Below are positions 9,525 through 18,761 of a DNA stretch of 22,754 nucleotides, one piece after another. Position 1 is the stretch's first letter. Every line of letters starts with the position of its first letter. This DNA is from Hypsibius dujardini (taxonomy: Eukaryota > Tardigrada > Eutardigrada > Parachela > Hypsibiidae). The stretch spans positions 1-22,754 of the forward strand of contig LRSR01007917.1 in assembly GCA_001579985.1 (NCBI GenBank). The letters are read 5' to 3'. Both the position numbers and the translations under genes were made by a program. Below the pieces are notes generated by a model. The model was not told where the DNA came from, ran no database searches, and worked only from the letters and a program-made list of their open reading frames with translations.

Positions 9525-9526
<2 letters not shown>

Positions 9527-9567
<41 letters not shown>

Positions 9568-9680
9568 GTCTATCTGTCTGTCTGTCTGTCTGCCTGTCTG
9601 CCTGTCTGTCTGCCAGTTGTCTGTATGTCTGTGTGCCTGTGTGCCTATATGTCTATCTGTCTGCCTCTGTCTGCGTCTCC
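9527..9680 (+). repeat. (TCTG)n tract after QPCT
   Basis: TCTG/CCTG tetranucleotides, degrading rightwards into TGTG and TATG variants. It is intergenic, starting just after the predicted QPCT poly(A) site. Confidence 0.95.
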
Positions 9681-9831
9681 ACAGTCAAATCATAAAGCAT
9701 GTTCCCCGACATCCGACTGTAAATCTTCGTTACCCGCCGTGATAGCAGGTTCCGTTCATTTCGTTCACTCAATTGCCATCAATCAATCAACCGGTCAAAC
9801 ACTCCACCACATTGACTGATTTATTTAAATA

Positions 9832-9975
9832 CTGTATTTTTGCGTTAGACAGGGACAGCGTACCATCTGTGGAACGTTTAATCAGCCACGCGGCGCTTGT
9901 GCTTCGTATACGGTGCACACAGTTGGGCACAGTTTCACTCCAGTACGACTGTCCCTGTCTAACGCGAAAATACAG
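9832..9975. mobile_element. MITE with 27-29-bp inverted ends and TA flanks
   Basis: Bases 9830-9858 and 9949-9977 are reverse complements at 28 of 29 positions (tip CTGTATTTT(T/C)GCGTTAGAC). Both ends are flanked by TA, giving a 144-bp element with no coding capacity. The tip resembles that of the element at 10821-11211, so both may be mobilised by the same Tc1/mariner-type transposase. Confidence 0.88.
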
Positions 9976-10191
9976 TAACAGTATCGGTGAATGCTTCTAG
10001 TAGACTTTACCTTTGCACAGGCTGGCTCAAATGGCTGGCTGGCCCTCTCTCCCTCTCTCCCTCTGTCTGACGGTTGCTTGCACGTGCAGTCTCACTCTCT
10101 TTTAGGACCAAACACATGCTGCGCTACGTCACCAAATGAAAGCTTCATAACTGACTTCGGTAGCTAATTCGGTCACCCTGACAACGGTCAA

Positions 10192-10322
10192 TTGGCACTA
10201 GCAGAACCATCTTTGGATATCAGGGGGCGGAGCTATGGGTAATTTCTGCAAGTGTCCGGTCGGGCTCGAGAATGACCCATAGCTCCGCCCCCGACCTCTA
10301 AAAAAGATTTCGCTAGTGCCAA
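10192..10322. mobile_element. foldback element with 48-49-bp arms
   Basis: 10192-10240 and 10275-10322 form an inverted repeat with tips ttggcactagc/gctagtgccaa and inner blocks gggggcggagctatgggt. The loop is 34 bp, so the whole could fold into one hairpin. No protein is encoded and no clear target duplication is visible. Confidence 0.85.
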
Positions 10323-10820
10323 CCGATTTCAAATTGAATTTTAAGAAAACAAATGTTATAAAAAAAATCTTTTAAATTTAACCGAAGTTTTTTTTTTTTT
10401 TGTGAAGTGAAGTTTTTACAGTGGAAAATGGAAACCTCCAGTGTTTCCCAAACTTTTCCCAAATTCCGAGTAAAACCAGTTTTCAGAGCCACGCCGATGA
10501 AATGAATTTTGAAAATCATCATAATTATAGCTTTAATAAACAACATAAATCGGAGACATTATGAGCTTCCCCCTCTGAAAATTGTATGCGGAAAAAATAA
10601 AATCCAGCTAAAAAGGAGAAAAGATCAAGCAATCAACCACTGAAATCAATGGTTTGTGCAATAAAGAAACTTTCGATTTTTTCCTGGTCAAGACCAGGGC
10701 TCGAGGGCAGCCAAAATATATTTCTAAAATGCGCATATTTAGTTCACTATCTGCGAAAAACAAATTCAGGCAGATTGGCTTCCGTTCCGACCCCTTATTA
10801 GTCACTAAAACCTTCTGTCA

Positions 10821-11211
10821 CTGTATTTTCTCGATAGATAGCGACAGCGCACGAGCTGTGTGACGTTAAATTGGTCTCCATTAAATTAAATCCCGGAACT
10901 AGAAGATGAAGAATTGTGACACGAAGCAACACTTTCAATGATAGATTGATTGATTGATTGATTGGGATAGAATCGTAACACGGGGCAAAACTGCAAATGA
11001 TTGATTGATTGGGATAGAATCGTGACACGAGGCAACACTTCAATAGATTGATTGATTGATTGGGATAGAATCGTGATACGAGGCAACGCTTCAATTGATT
11101 GATTGATTGATTGATTGGGATGATAGGCAAAGGGGATGACTTTACGTGTACAGCAGGAAACCATTACGTCACGTGACCTGTGCGCTGTCGCTATCTATCG
11201 AGGAGATACAG
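10821..11211. mobile_element. MITE-like element with 46-bp inverted ends and an internal minisatellite
   Basis: Ends 10821-10866 and 11166-11211 match as reverse complements at about 38 of 46 positions, including tcgatagatagcgacagcgc. The interior (about 10925-11125) holds four units of TTGATTGATTGGGATAGAAT followed by cgtgacacgaggcaac-like sequence. TA follows the right end; the left flank is CA. Tip sequence CTGTATTTT is shared with the element at 9832-9975. Confidence 0.8.
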
Positions 11212-11444
11212 TAGTAGTTGAGTTTCTTGATTTATGGCTCCGTCTCGACCATTCATGGAGGATAACCGGGTAAACTGATTCAAAATCCGACAAAAAAGGC
11301 GCTAAAAAACGTTTCAGAAATAAATCCTGTGTAAGCGACGCTTTGCCCTGCAGTAAATCAAGACAATCACCGACCACCGCCGGCCGTTGGTCAGAAAAAC
11401 GGAGTGGCAAACAAGCAATCCGACTAGAGAGAAGAAGAAACACA

Positions 11445-11726
11445 CTATCGTATCGAAAAGCCCAATTTGGCTCGCTTCGTCCGCTCCTCATCCGACAGGG
11501 TCGCGACAAACACGTCCAGCTTCTCCTGGATCGCGCGAATCTGCTTCAGCTTCTCCGCCAGGTCTACACGCTTCCCGCTGAAAAACCGCTGCAGCCCCTC
11601 CTGCCCCTGGCCGAACTCGTTGACGGTCCGCTTCAGTTCGCGCTCAAACCTCCGCACCTGAGGCAAGGTCACAAGATCAGTCACAAACTTTGGTCAAGCA
11701 GACAGACAGACAGACAGACAGATAGA

Positions 11727-11758
<32 letters not shown>

Positions 11759-11784
11759 GCAGACAGACAGGCAGACACAGACAG

Positions 11785-11819
<35 letters not shown>

Positions 11820-13305
11820 GCAGACAGACAGACAGACAGTTCAGTTCAGTTTCGCCATCCCCAGCCGCACCTCGGACTCGTCAATCTGTTGGGCGAGCGA
11901 GCGGCTCGTCTGGCTGATCATCCGCCGAACCCGCGAGAACAGCAGCACGTCATCGCAGTTGGTGGAGTCTCCATCGTCGAAGCTCCCCTTTTGGTGGCGG
12001 TAGAAGCAGCTGCGGCAGTTTTCCGCCCGCTTCGAGGCATCCTTCAAAAAGGCCTGCTCCCGCAGCAGCGTCCACAGATGACGCACCACATCCCCGTCCA
12101 CGGGGATCTTCTTCAGCTCGAGGTTCTTCCGCACCGCGCTCACGTCGTCCGCGCTGAGATCGGAGAGGTGGGGAACCTTCCGCTGCTCCAGGTTCTTTTG
12201 CAGCTTGTCCAGTTCGAGGAGGGTCTCTTTGGCGGCGCGCTGCGCGGGGGATGCGGACCGCCAGGAGAGCCAGCGTTCGCGGAACCCAGGTCCGGTTTCT
12301 TGCCTCAGACGTCCTTCGAGATCGGTGAGCTTTTCCACCACGGCGTTCTGCCAGAACTCCACCGCGTGGTCCCAAATGAGGGACGTGGCGATGGAACTGT
12401 CGTCCAGCGCGTTCGCTACCAATGTCCTCAGTCTGTATAGAAGTGTTAGACAATTAGACAAGTGTTCGACAGAGTTACAGACAGACAGACAGACAGACAG
12501 GCAGACAGACAGGCAGACAGACAGACAGATAGGCAGACAGTCGGATAGGCAGGCAGGCAGGCAGGCAGGCAGACAGACAGACAGACAGACAGGCAGACAG
12601 ACAGACAGACAGACAGTCAGACAGACAGACAGACAGACGTAAAATCCGGTGCTTACCGGTCAAGCGCCTGCCGTTCCCATTGGTGCTTCTCCAGTGCCGC
12701 GTCGACCGCCGCCTTTTTGATTACATCATAAACTGAATCCTGTTCCTTGTCCCCATCCCCGGCAGCGTTGTGCTCCACCAACTTGCGAATCTCATCCTTC
12801 ATGGCGTCCGAGCCGACCGTCAGACACATCTGCTCGAGATTCTTCTCCCGCCACTCGCGCAGTTTGATGTCGATGATGGTGTTGAACATTGGTCGGGTCT
12901 CCGAGCTCGCCGCGGGGAAGTAGATGTTCTCGAAGAGATACGGTGCGAAATGCTTCCACAAAGACTCCTCTATGGTGCGGATCCAGTTGATGTTGCTGGT
13001 CAGGCAGGCGGTCATGACTTCGTCCATGATTTTGACACGAGAGCGCTCGTACAGCTCCTTTCGGTCCATCGGCCTATGTTTGGGAAAATGGTTTTTCCAT
13101 TCGGCCTCTAGATTGAATCGCTGGGCGGTCAGTGCAAGGGACTGTGCCTCCACGGTGTCCTTGACCATTTTCCAGAATCGCTCCGACACGGCGTGACTGA
13201 GATTTTTGGTTGTTGTCTGATGTGCTTTAAAGATGCCTAAAGGACAGGAAAAAAACTCCATACATTATTTGCAGGGTCAGTCTGTCTGCCTGTCCTGTCT
13301 GCCTG

Positions 13306-13342
<37 letters not shown>

Positions 13343-13858
13343 TGCCTGTCTGTCTCTTTTCCACATGCACGACGGGATTTGTTTACCTTTCTTCATTAGA
13401 AGAGACGTGCGAAAATATTCCTGCTCATACCGCTGGATGTCCTCGATGCTGTCCGAGACATTCCCACGTCCCGTCACCACAGCAAAATAACCCAGTGCCT
13501 TCATGGGAAACAGCTTGCCCTCCAGAATCTTTCGTATCCTATCTGGATTCATCACGGACCGTTCGGCCATGTCGATCTTGGTCAAGACGAAAATAGTCCG
13601 ACTCCCGTCCGGATCGATGGAACTGACCAGGTCGGTGACGTTACTGCGTTCGGCGTCAATCGAGCCGTCCTGAATGCACAGGATGATGGCGTTCGGATTG
13701 GTCATGTAGGAGCGACTGAGGGAATAAATGGTGTCCTTGGTGTCGGAAGCCATATCGGCTGTCACAGTTGCAATAATGCCTGAAACACAGCAATTAAATT
13801 AAACTAACAGACATACAGACCGAGAGATAAAGAGACATAAAGAGACATAAAGAGATGA

Positions 13859-13889
<31 letters not shown>

Positions 13890-16800
13890 ACCAGCAAGCC
13901 AGCCAGCAAGCCAGACAGACAGCCAAATAGACAGCCAGACAGCCAGACAGACGAACAGAGAGACAGCCAGACAAACAGATGCAGCCAGACAGGAGACAGA
14001 CATAGACATTCAGACAAGCGGACAGACAAACACTTTGGACTCTCATACCAGGCAAATCCACGAGAACCATTCGGCTGAGCCCGGGACCCTTGACCGATAG
14101 GGAAATCACATCTTTACTGACAGTCCGTCCACCGCGAACGCTCGCCCGCATCCGCAGTTCAATCTCCCGCCGCAAGTCAACGAGATCTCGCTCATCATCC
14201 AAGTCATAATCCCGACTGGAGTCCCGGAACCGCGCTATCCTATCCGGTCCGTCACTCAACGTCACCTGTACCGGGGCCCTCGTCATCATCTCGCCCGCAC
14301 CGCGTGGGAAGATCCTCGCTTGAGCAATCATCTCCAGCACGCTGGTCTTCCCCGCACTCTGGTCGCCCACCACCACGATGCGCGGCAGGTGGTCCTGGGT
14401 GTTGAAACTGGTGTCGTACACCGACAGGAGGTCCAGGATCTCAGAGTACATTTCGATGGGGCTCTGCGAGGACGGGCGAACCGTACGGTCGCGTCCGGCG
14501 TCACGGATGTCGTTGAGGACGTCGCGCAGTTCGCGGTTCTCCGCTTCCAGCCGGTCGATGGCCTGCTGACCGGCGCTGTGGAGTCTGGTTAGGTCCTCTT
14601 CGGCCTCGCGGAGTGCCCTTTCCGCTTCGGCACGTTTTCGGCGTTCTTCGATGCTCTCCTTCGGGGCGGTGGGTTTCGATGCCATCACCGCCATGGGAAA
14701 GATGCTTCGCTTGGCGCCATCTGGAAAATCAACAAATACATCGAAACCCTGGTACAGAGACAATTAGGTATTGGAACCACCAGGCAATACATCAATCAAG
14801 CACCAGTCAATACAGCAATCAAGCACCAGTCAATACATCAATCAACCAGCACATCAATACATTAATCAACCACCAGTCAATACATCAATCAAGCACCACA
14901 TCAATACAGCAATCAAGCACCACATCAATACAGCAATCAAGCACCACATCAATACATCAATCAACCACCAGTCAATACATCAATCAACCACCAGTCAATA
15001 CGGCAATCAAGCACCAGTCAATACGGCAATCAACCACAATATCAATACAGCAATCAACCACCACATCAATACATCAATCAAGCACTACCTATCCTGTCAC
15101 CACTTCCGAAAATGGGGTCAAGGTAAAATAATCTTATTCTGATATCTTCTTGCTAATCGACTCGTTCTCGCATTTCTTCGTTTGAAAATACGCCTGCCGA
15201 TTTTTATCAGCGGACAAGAACCCATTAAAAAAATCTTTGGCCGTCATCGGCCGCCGATTAGGAAGGCTCACTCCTGACAAGCCCACCCACCCATCCCGAC
15301 ACCTCACAAACAAAACATTGCGCTTTTTATGAAAGAACAGCTCCCCCGGCCTCGAATACACCGTCCGCGGACGAAGCTCATCGATCCGTAGCGATTTCGT
15401 CCAGTCCGGCTGTATGAACTCGCTCAACTTGGCCACTTCTCCTTCCCAGTAGGTGCGCACGCCGAAATCTTCCGCCAGCGCTCGCTGGAGTCGGTCAATC
15501 CCATCCGCACTCCCATCCCAATCAACAAAAGTCTTCCGAATTGTAATCTTCCTAGCGTAGGTCACACCGTCCCTGCTCTGTGGAGTGGCGACCTCCAACG
15601 CACCGGGGAGATCGCTTAAGACGTCAATCAGCAAATCAACGCCCCGCGTCATCAACATCTCCCCCAACTGCCGACTGGTCACGCCCGCCGGCAACGGCAT
15701 CTTCTCCTGCCTCACAATCCCCCCAACGTCGAACTTCCAGGGCGTGATCCGCATCACGGAGACGCCGCAGAGTGCGTCGTCATGGAGGATGGTCTGCATC
15801 AAGGGGGACGCTCCGCGCCATCGCGGCAACAGCGACGGATGAATGCATAATATTCCGTACGGGAACGAGGCGATCACATCGGCAGGGATTAAATCACCGA
15901 ACGAGGCCACCACGCCGACATCCCATCCGGAGAAGCGCGACTCCGAGGTGTAATTGAACAAGGGAAGCTGCAGTTGCTGCGAATGTTGCGCCAACTCGCA
16001 GACCGGCTCGTCCAAGCGTGAGCACACGCCGAGCCGTGCGATTTTGAGGCGTTCGGGAGGGGAAAAGTGTCGGCGGAGTGCCTCAAGCGCGTAGACGGAG
16101 TATTGGTCTGTTCCGAGGAAAAGAACAGAATAGGGAGGACGGCCGTTGGGAGACTGCTCCGCGTTCTTCTTGGCTGATGCAAAATAACGAGCGCTTTCAC
16201 CGATCTTCCGAAGGGTTCTTTTGGTGACAGTTGCGGCAAAATACCGCGAAGCAAATTGATGCATGACATGAACAGCTCATCAAAATAGGCAGAATGAAAA
16301 CAGTTCCCAGATTAAGAAAGAAGAAAGTGCACACTGCATAAACTGACTGTCAATTCATCAATCAAGCGTTGACACAATGCTTATAGCCTTTGTTGATCCA
16401 TCAATCAATGGCAAGTGTAAACTCTGCAGGAACAGGTGTAAACTTTGCAGGAACAAGTAGAAACTCTGCAGGAACAAGTGCAAACTCTGCAGGAACAAGT
16501 GTAAACTCTGCAGGAACAAGTGTAAACTCTGCAGGAACAAGTGTAAACTCTGCAGGAACAAGTGCAAACTCTGCAGGAACAAGTGTAAACTCTGCAGGAA
16601 TCCATCAATCCATCAATCAATGGCCTGTTCATTCGACGATTCATTTCCTCCTTCATTCGCCGGAATTTTGCAGACTACTCACCAATTCAATCAATCGACA
16701 GTTCGTAAGTACGCATCAATCAATCGATCAGGCGATGCATGAAAAAAATAACTAAACTTGTTCTGTTTCTGTTGAGAAAAATCAGTGGGAATTCGCGCTT

Positions 16801-17774
16801 TACCCCGAAATATACAGCAAACAAAAGATGGCGACAATCGCTACTGTAACAGGATGAAATGCACCGTTCGGTGTCACACGAACCATTTTCCGGATTAGGG
16901 GAAGCATATTGCGAGGCGGAGTCATCCTCAACAATTCCCTCCCTGATCTGCGTACCCAGCCGTTTTTAAAATCCAACAGCCAATCAACTGATCAATCAAC
17001 CGGTCGCCCATTCGGAAAACATGTCATCGAAACAACTAATCAATCAATCAACCTATTGCCCATTCGGAAAACGTGTCATCCAATCAACTGATCAATCAAT
17101 CAACCGGTCGCCCATTCGGAAAAAATTAAACCCAATCAACTGATCAATCACTGGTCGCCCATTCGGAAAACGTGTCATCCAATCAACTGCCAGTCTCTAT
17201 TACTGTAACAACAGGATGAAATGCACCGTTCGGTGTCACACATACCATTTTCCGGATTAGGGGAGGCATATTGCGAGGCGGAGTCATCCTCAACAATTCC
17301 CTCCCTGATTTGCGTGCCCAGCCGCTTTTCCAAATCCAACAGCCAGGTATTGGCGCGATTGAGTTTCTCATGCGCGAACCCCACCACCACGCCACTTCCC
17401 GTCTCCGCGTTATCCTTGATCCTGTCCCACATCTGGTGCAGCTCCGTTGCGGTCGCTTCCGGGAAGAACTGCGCGAAATCCGGGATGTCTGGCAGTTGAC
17501 TCTTTAAATTCTCATACCGATCCTTCAACGCCACCCCGCCAGCCACCGAGCCGCCTAGGACCCAGTAGCGAATTTTGAGCAGCTGCCGGGCGATGATAGC
17601 GATGCCGAAGTAGCGTACACCGCCGCCGGGCGGGGGAAGAAGACGTGAAAGGAGGATGACGTCGCTGCCAGTTCGCGACTTGGCATTGGACAGGGCGTGG
17701 TAACGGCGTGCGTTTCGTCCTGTGAGGATAATTTGCCGCCGAGTGATGGGCCATCTGGTCAGGAGTTGTGACAT
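11445..17774 (-). CDS. OPA1: mitochondrial dynamin-like GTPase OPA1
   Basis: OPA1 (Mgm1 in yeast) fuses the mitochondrial inner membrane and shapes cristae. Six exons are inferred: 17774-17246, 14720-14049, 13779-13387, 13236-12657, 12432-11871 and 11657-11445, totalling 982 residues (human isoform 1: 960). The N-terminus ([20 protein letters not shown]) is basic like a mitochondrial presequence. A membrane segment lies near residues 67-84 ([16 protein letters not shown]), followed by a charged coiled coil (about 198-250). GTPase motifs are GDQSAGKTS (295-303), DLPG (398-401) and TKID (467-470). The C-terminal part keeps stalk and effector-domain motifs such as [19 protein letters not shown] and [16 protein letters not shown]. 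All exon phases match. The frame is also open upstream to an acceptor at 17810, so a further 5' exon or trans-splicing is possible. Intron 1 (14721-17245) contains the whole MTFMT gene. Confidence 0.95.
11698..11840 (+). repeat. (CAGA)n tract filling OPA1 intron 5
   Basis: CAGA repeats occupy most of the intron 11658-11870; the transcript strand reads TCTG. The intron is bordered by the 8-bp direct repeat AGGTGCGG at its two splice sites. Confidence 0.95.
12477..12639 (+). repeat. (CAGA)n/(CAGG)n tract filling OPA1 intron 4
   Basis: Covers most of intron 12433-12656; the transcript strand reads TCTG. CAGG blocks cluster at about 12549-12570. Confidence 0.95.
13277..13355 (+). repeat. (TCTG)n/(CCTG)n tract in OPA1 intron 3
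   Basis: Lies in intron 13237-13386. Unlike the other OPA1 introns, the plus strand reads TCTG/CCTG, so the transcript reads CAGA/CAGG. Confidence 0.95.
13856..14030 (+). repeat. degenerate (CAGA)n tract in OPA1 intron 2
   Basis: CAGA mixed with CCAG and AACA variants within intron 13780-14048. More decayed than neighbouring tracts. The exon 2 frame stays open far into it because the repeat contains no stop codon. Confidence 0.92.
14777..15090. repeat. 24-bp minisatellite in OPA1 intron 1
   Basis: About 13 copies of a 24-bp unit, caatacagcaatcaagcacc followed by acat or agt. It lies between OPA1 exon 2 and the stop of the nested MTFMT gene. Because 24 is a multiple of three it gives long artificial open frames. 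On the OPA1/MTFMT sense strand the unit reads TTGATTG, so it would be in the MTFMT 3' flank. Confidence 0.93.
15134..16264 (-). CDS. MTFMT: mitochondrial methionyl-tRNA formyltransferase, intronless, nested in OPA1
   Basis: MTFMT adds a formyl group from 10-formyl-tetrahydrofolate to initiator Met-tRNA in the mitochondrial matrix. One uninterrupted frame of 376 residues (human 389). The N-terminus ([20 protein letters not shown]) looks like a matrix presequence. The Rossmann-type catalytic domain starts near residue 45 ([12 protein letters not shown]) and has the signature [13 protein letters not shown] (142-154) and [10 protein letters not shown] (178-187), which carries the conserved Asp179. 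The C-terminal tRNA-binding domain includes [15 protein letters not shown] and, near the end, [16 protein letters not shown]. The position of the catalytic Asn in the (N)[11 protein letters not shown] motif is Cys140. It lies on the same strand as OPA1, within OPA1 intron 1. An out-of-frame ATG at 16269 precedes the start. Lack of introns suggests a retrocopy or an ancestrally intronless gene. Confidence 0.94.
   Translation of the reverse strand: MHQFASRYFAATVTKRTLRKIGESARYFASAKKNAEQSPNGRPPYSVLFLGTDQYSVYALEALRRHFSPPERLKIARLGVCSRLDEPVCELAQHSQQLQLPLFNYTSESRFSGWDVGVVASFGDLIPADVIASFPYGILCIHPSLLPRWRGASPLMQTILHDDALCGVSVMRITPWKFDVGGIVRQEKMPLPAGVTSRQLGEMLMTRGVDLLIDVLSDLPGALEVATPQSRDGVTYARKITIRKTFVDWDGSADGIDRLQRALAEDFGVRTYWEGEVAKLSEFIQPDWTKSLRIDELRPRTVYSRPGELFFHKKRNVLFVRCRDGWVGLSGVSLPNRRPMTAKDFFNGFLSADKNRQAYFQTKKCENESISKKISE
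16415..16602. repeat. 21-bp minisatellite, nine copies
   Basis: Unit gtgtaaactctgcaggaaca plus one base (a or g), nine copies in tandem with a few substitutions. It lies about 150 bp upstream of the MTFMT start, inside OPA1 intron 1, so it may overlap the MTFMT promoter. Each copy contains CTGCAG. Short ATCA runs border it on both sides (16391-16408 and 16602-16740). Confidence 0.95.
16842..16982 (-). pseudogene. OPA1: duplicated fragment of OPA1 exon 1
   Basis: Closely matches 17202-17344, which is the end of OPA1 exon 1 plus its donor. The copy has a one-base deletion near 16961-16970 and several substitutions, so it could not be read in frame. Its donor position reads GTTCG instead of GTATG. 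Period about 361 bp; the space between is filled by the ATTCGG minisatellite. It is a decayed tandem duplication. Confidence 0.88.
16975..17190. repeat. about 52-bp minisatellite (ATTCGG family) in OPA1 intron 1
   Basis: Units contain CCCATTCGGAAAACRTGTCA, then tccaatcaactgatcaatca and tcaaccggtcg. About four copies. The same family occurs inverted at 19755-19975 and again at 20864-21190. Confidence 0.9.
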
Positions 17775-17810
17775 GACGATATCGTCGGGGAAGTCAGGGG
17801 GTAATCCGAC

Positions 17811-18761
17811 CTGCAGAGGAACAGCTGATCAAGCAGCATAAGTCGAGGTGGCTGATTGATTGATCGATTGATTAGTTATTAAGGCCACCAAAATTCGGGT
17901 TGATTGATTGATTGATCGATTGGTCAACTGACCAACTGATCAGTCAATCAATCGATCACCCACCTACCCAGACGTCATCAGGTAACGCATTTTTCCTCAC
18001 CTTTTTCACCAGAGGTGCTCAATTCAATGTAGGTTACATGAGAGATAATCCATAATCCTAAAAAATACAGAACGGCCGGATGGGGAATCCAAAACAAGGA
18101 ATGGAATGAAAACCGAAAGAGATTTTCCGGAAATTTATCTGACACCAAATAAGAAATTCCTATTCTTCACTCACTTTTTATCAGAATTCCACTTGAATGG
18201 AATGGGGTAAATTAAAAAACTCACGAAAGGAAAAAGCCAGGCAAAAAATTCGACCAGCTCCCCTTTGTATAAATTTTGTATAGACAAAATCTTCCCTTTT
18301 CCAGCTCCAGCTGATGCAACGTAGCAAGGTAGACAGTCCTGCTCGATCGATTGATTTGCTTGACTTTTCATTTACACTGTACAAATACATCGACAGGGAA
18401 ACATCCTAAAATCCTCTGCTATTTGCGCCGTGGCATTACTCAGGTTCCCTGCCTCGTTAAGCCCGTCAGTGTAAAATGCCCCGGATCTAAACAAGCAACC
18501 ACTTCTTTAGGCCCACCATTTCCAGCCGTAAACTACACCCGTCCGCCGACTTAACACATGGTTCATTTCAGTTCAATTCAGTTCGGTTAATCATAACAAA
18601 CTTCACTTTGCAATTTCCCTCATAAGAATCTTGTCTTGTTCCCACCTCCATCTGGCTGACATTATCGTTGCTTAGGACGCATTTATCCCATCTCGCATCC
18701 GTTTTTCCGCATTTCTGGAAGATTTCCCCACCCGAGGAACCCACCTAAATCCACTGCAGCC
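17811..18761. promoter_or_regulatory. divergent upstream region of OPA1 and ATP6V0D
   Basis: The two genes are head to head with about 990 bp between start codons, so this stretch must hold both promoters. An imperfect hairpin of TGATTGATCGATT motifs lies at about 17890-17957. No coding similarity was seen. AG-ending pyrimidine-rich acceptor-like sites lie just upstream of both start codons (17811 for OPA1; ctgcag at 18754-18759 for ATP6V0D), so short 5' exons or trans-splicing are possible. No TATA box is assigned. Confidence 0.5.

Larger units (their letters stand above)
9681..11444. other. gap between QPCT and OPA1 3' ends
   Basis: Outside the three inverted-repeat elements I see no gene. 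9981-10190 and 10323-10820 hold short open frames without recognisable similarity; 11212-11444 is the 3' flank of OPA1. QPCT and OPA1 converge here, so transposon insertions would not separate a promoter from its gene. Confidence 0.5.

Noticed and set aside
11343-12642. Long plus-strand open frames opposite OPA1
   Set aside because: They are antisense to well-supported OPA1 exons and to CAGA repeats, and show no independent similarity.
13237-13386. OPA1 intron 3 as a second in-frame retained intron (150 nt, multiple of three)
   Set aside because: Reading on from exon 3 meets a TGA inside the intron, so retention would truncate the protein.
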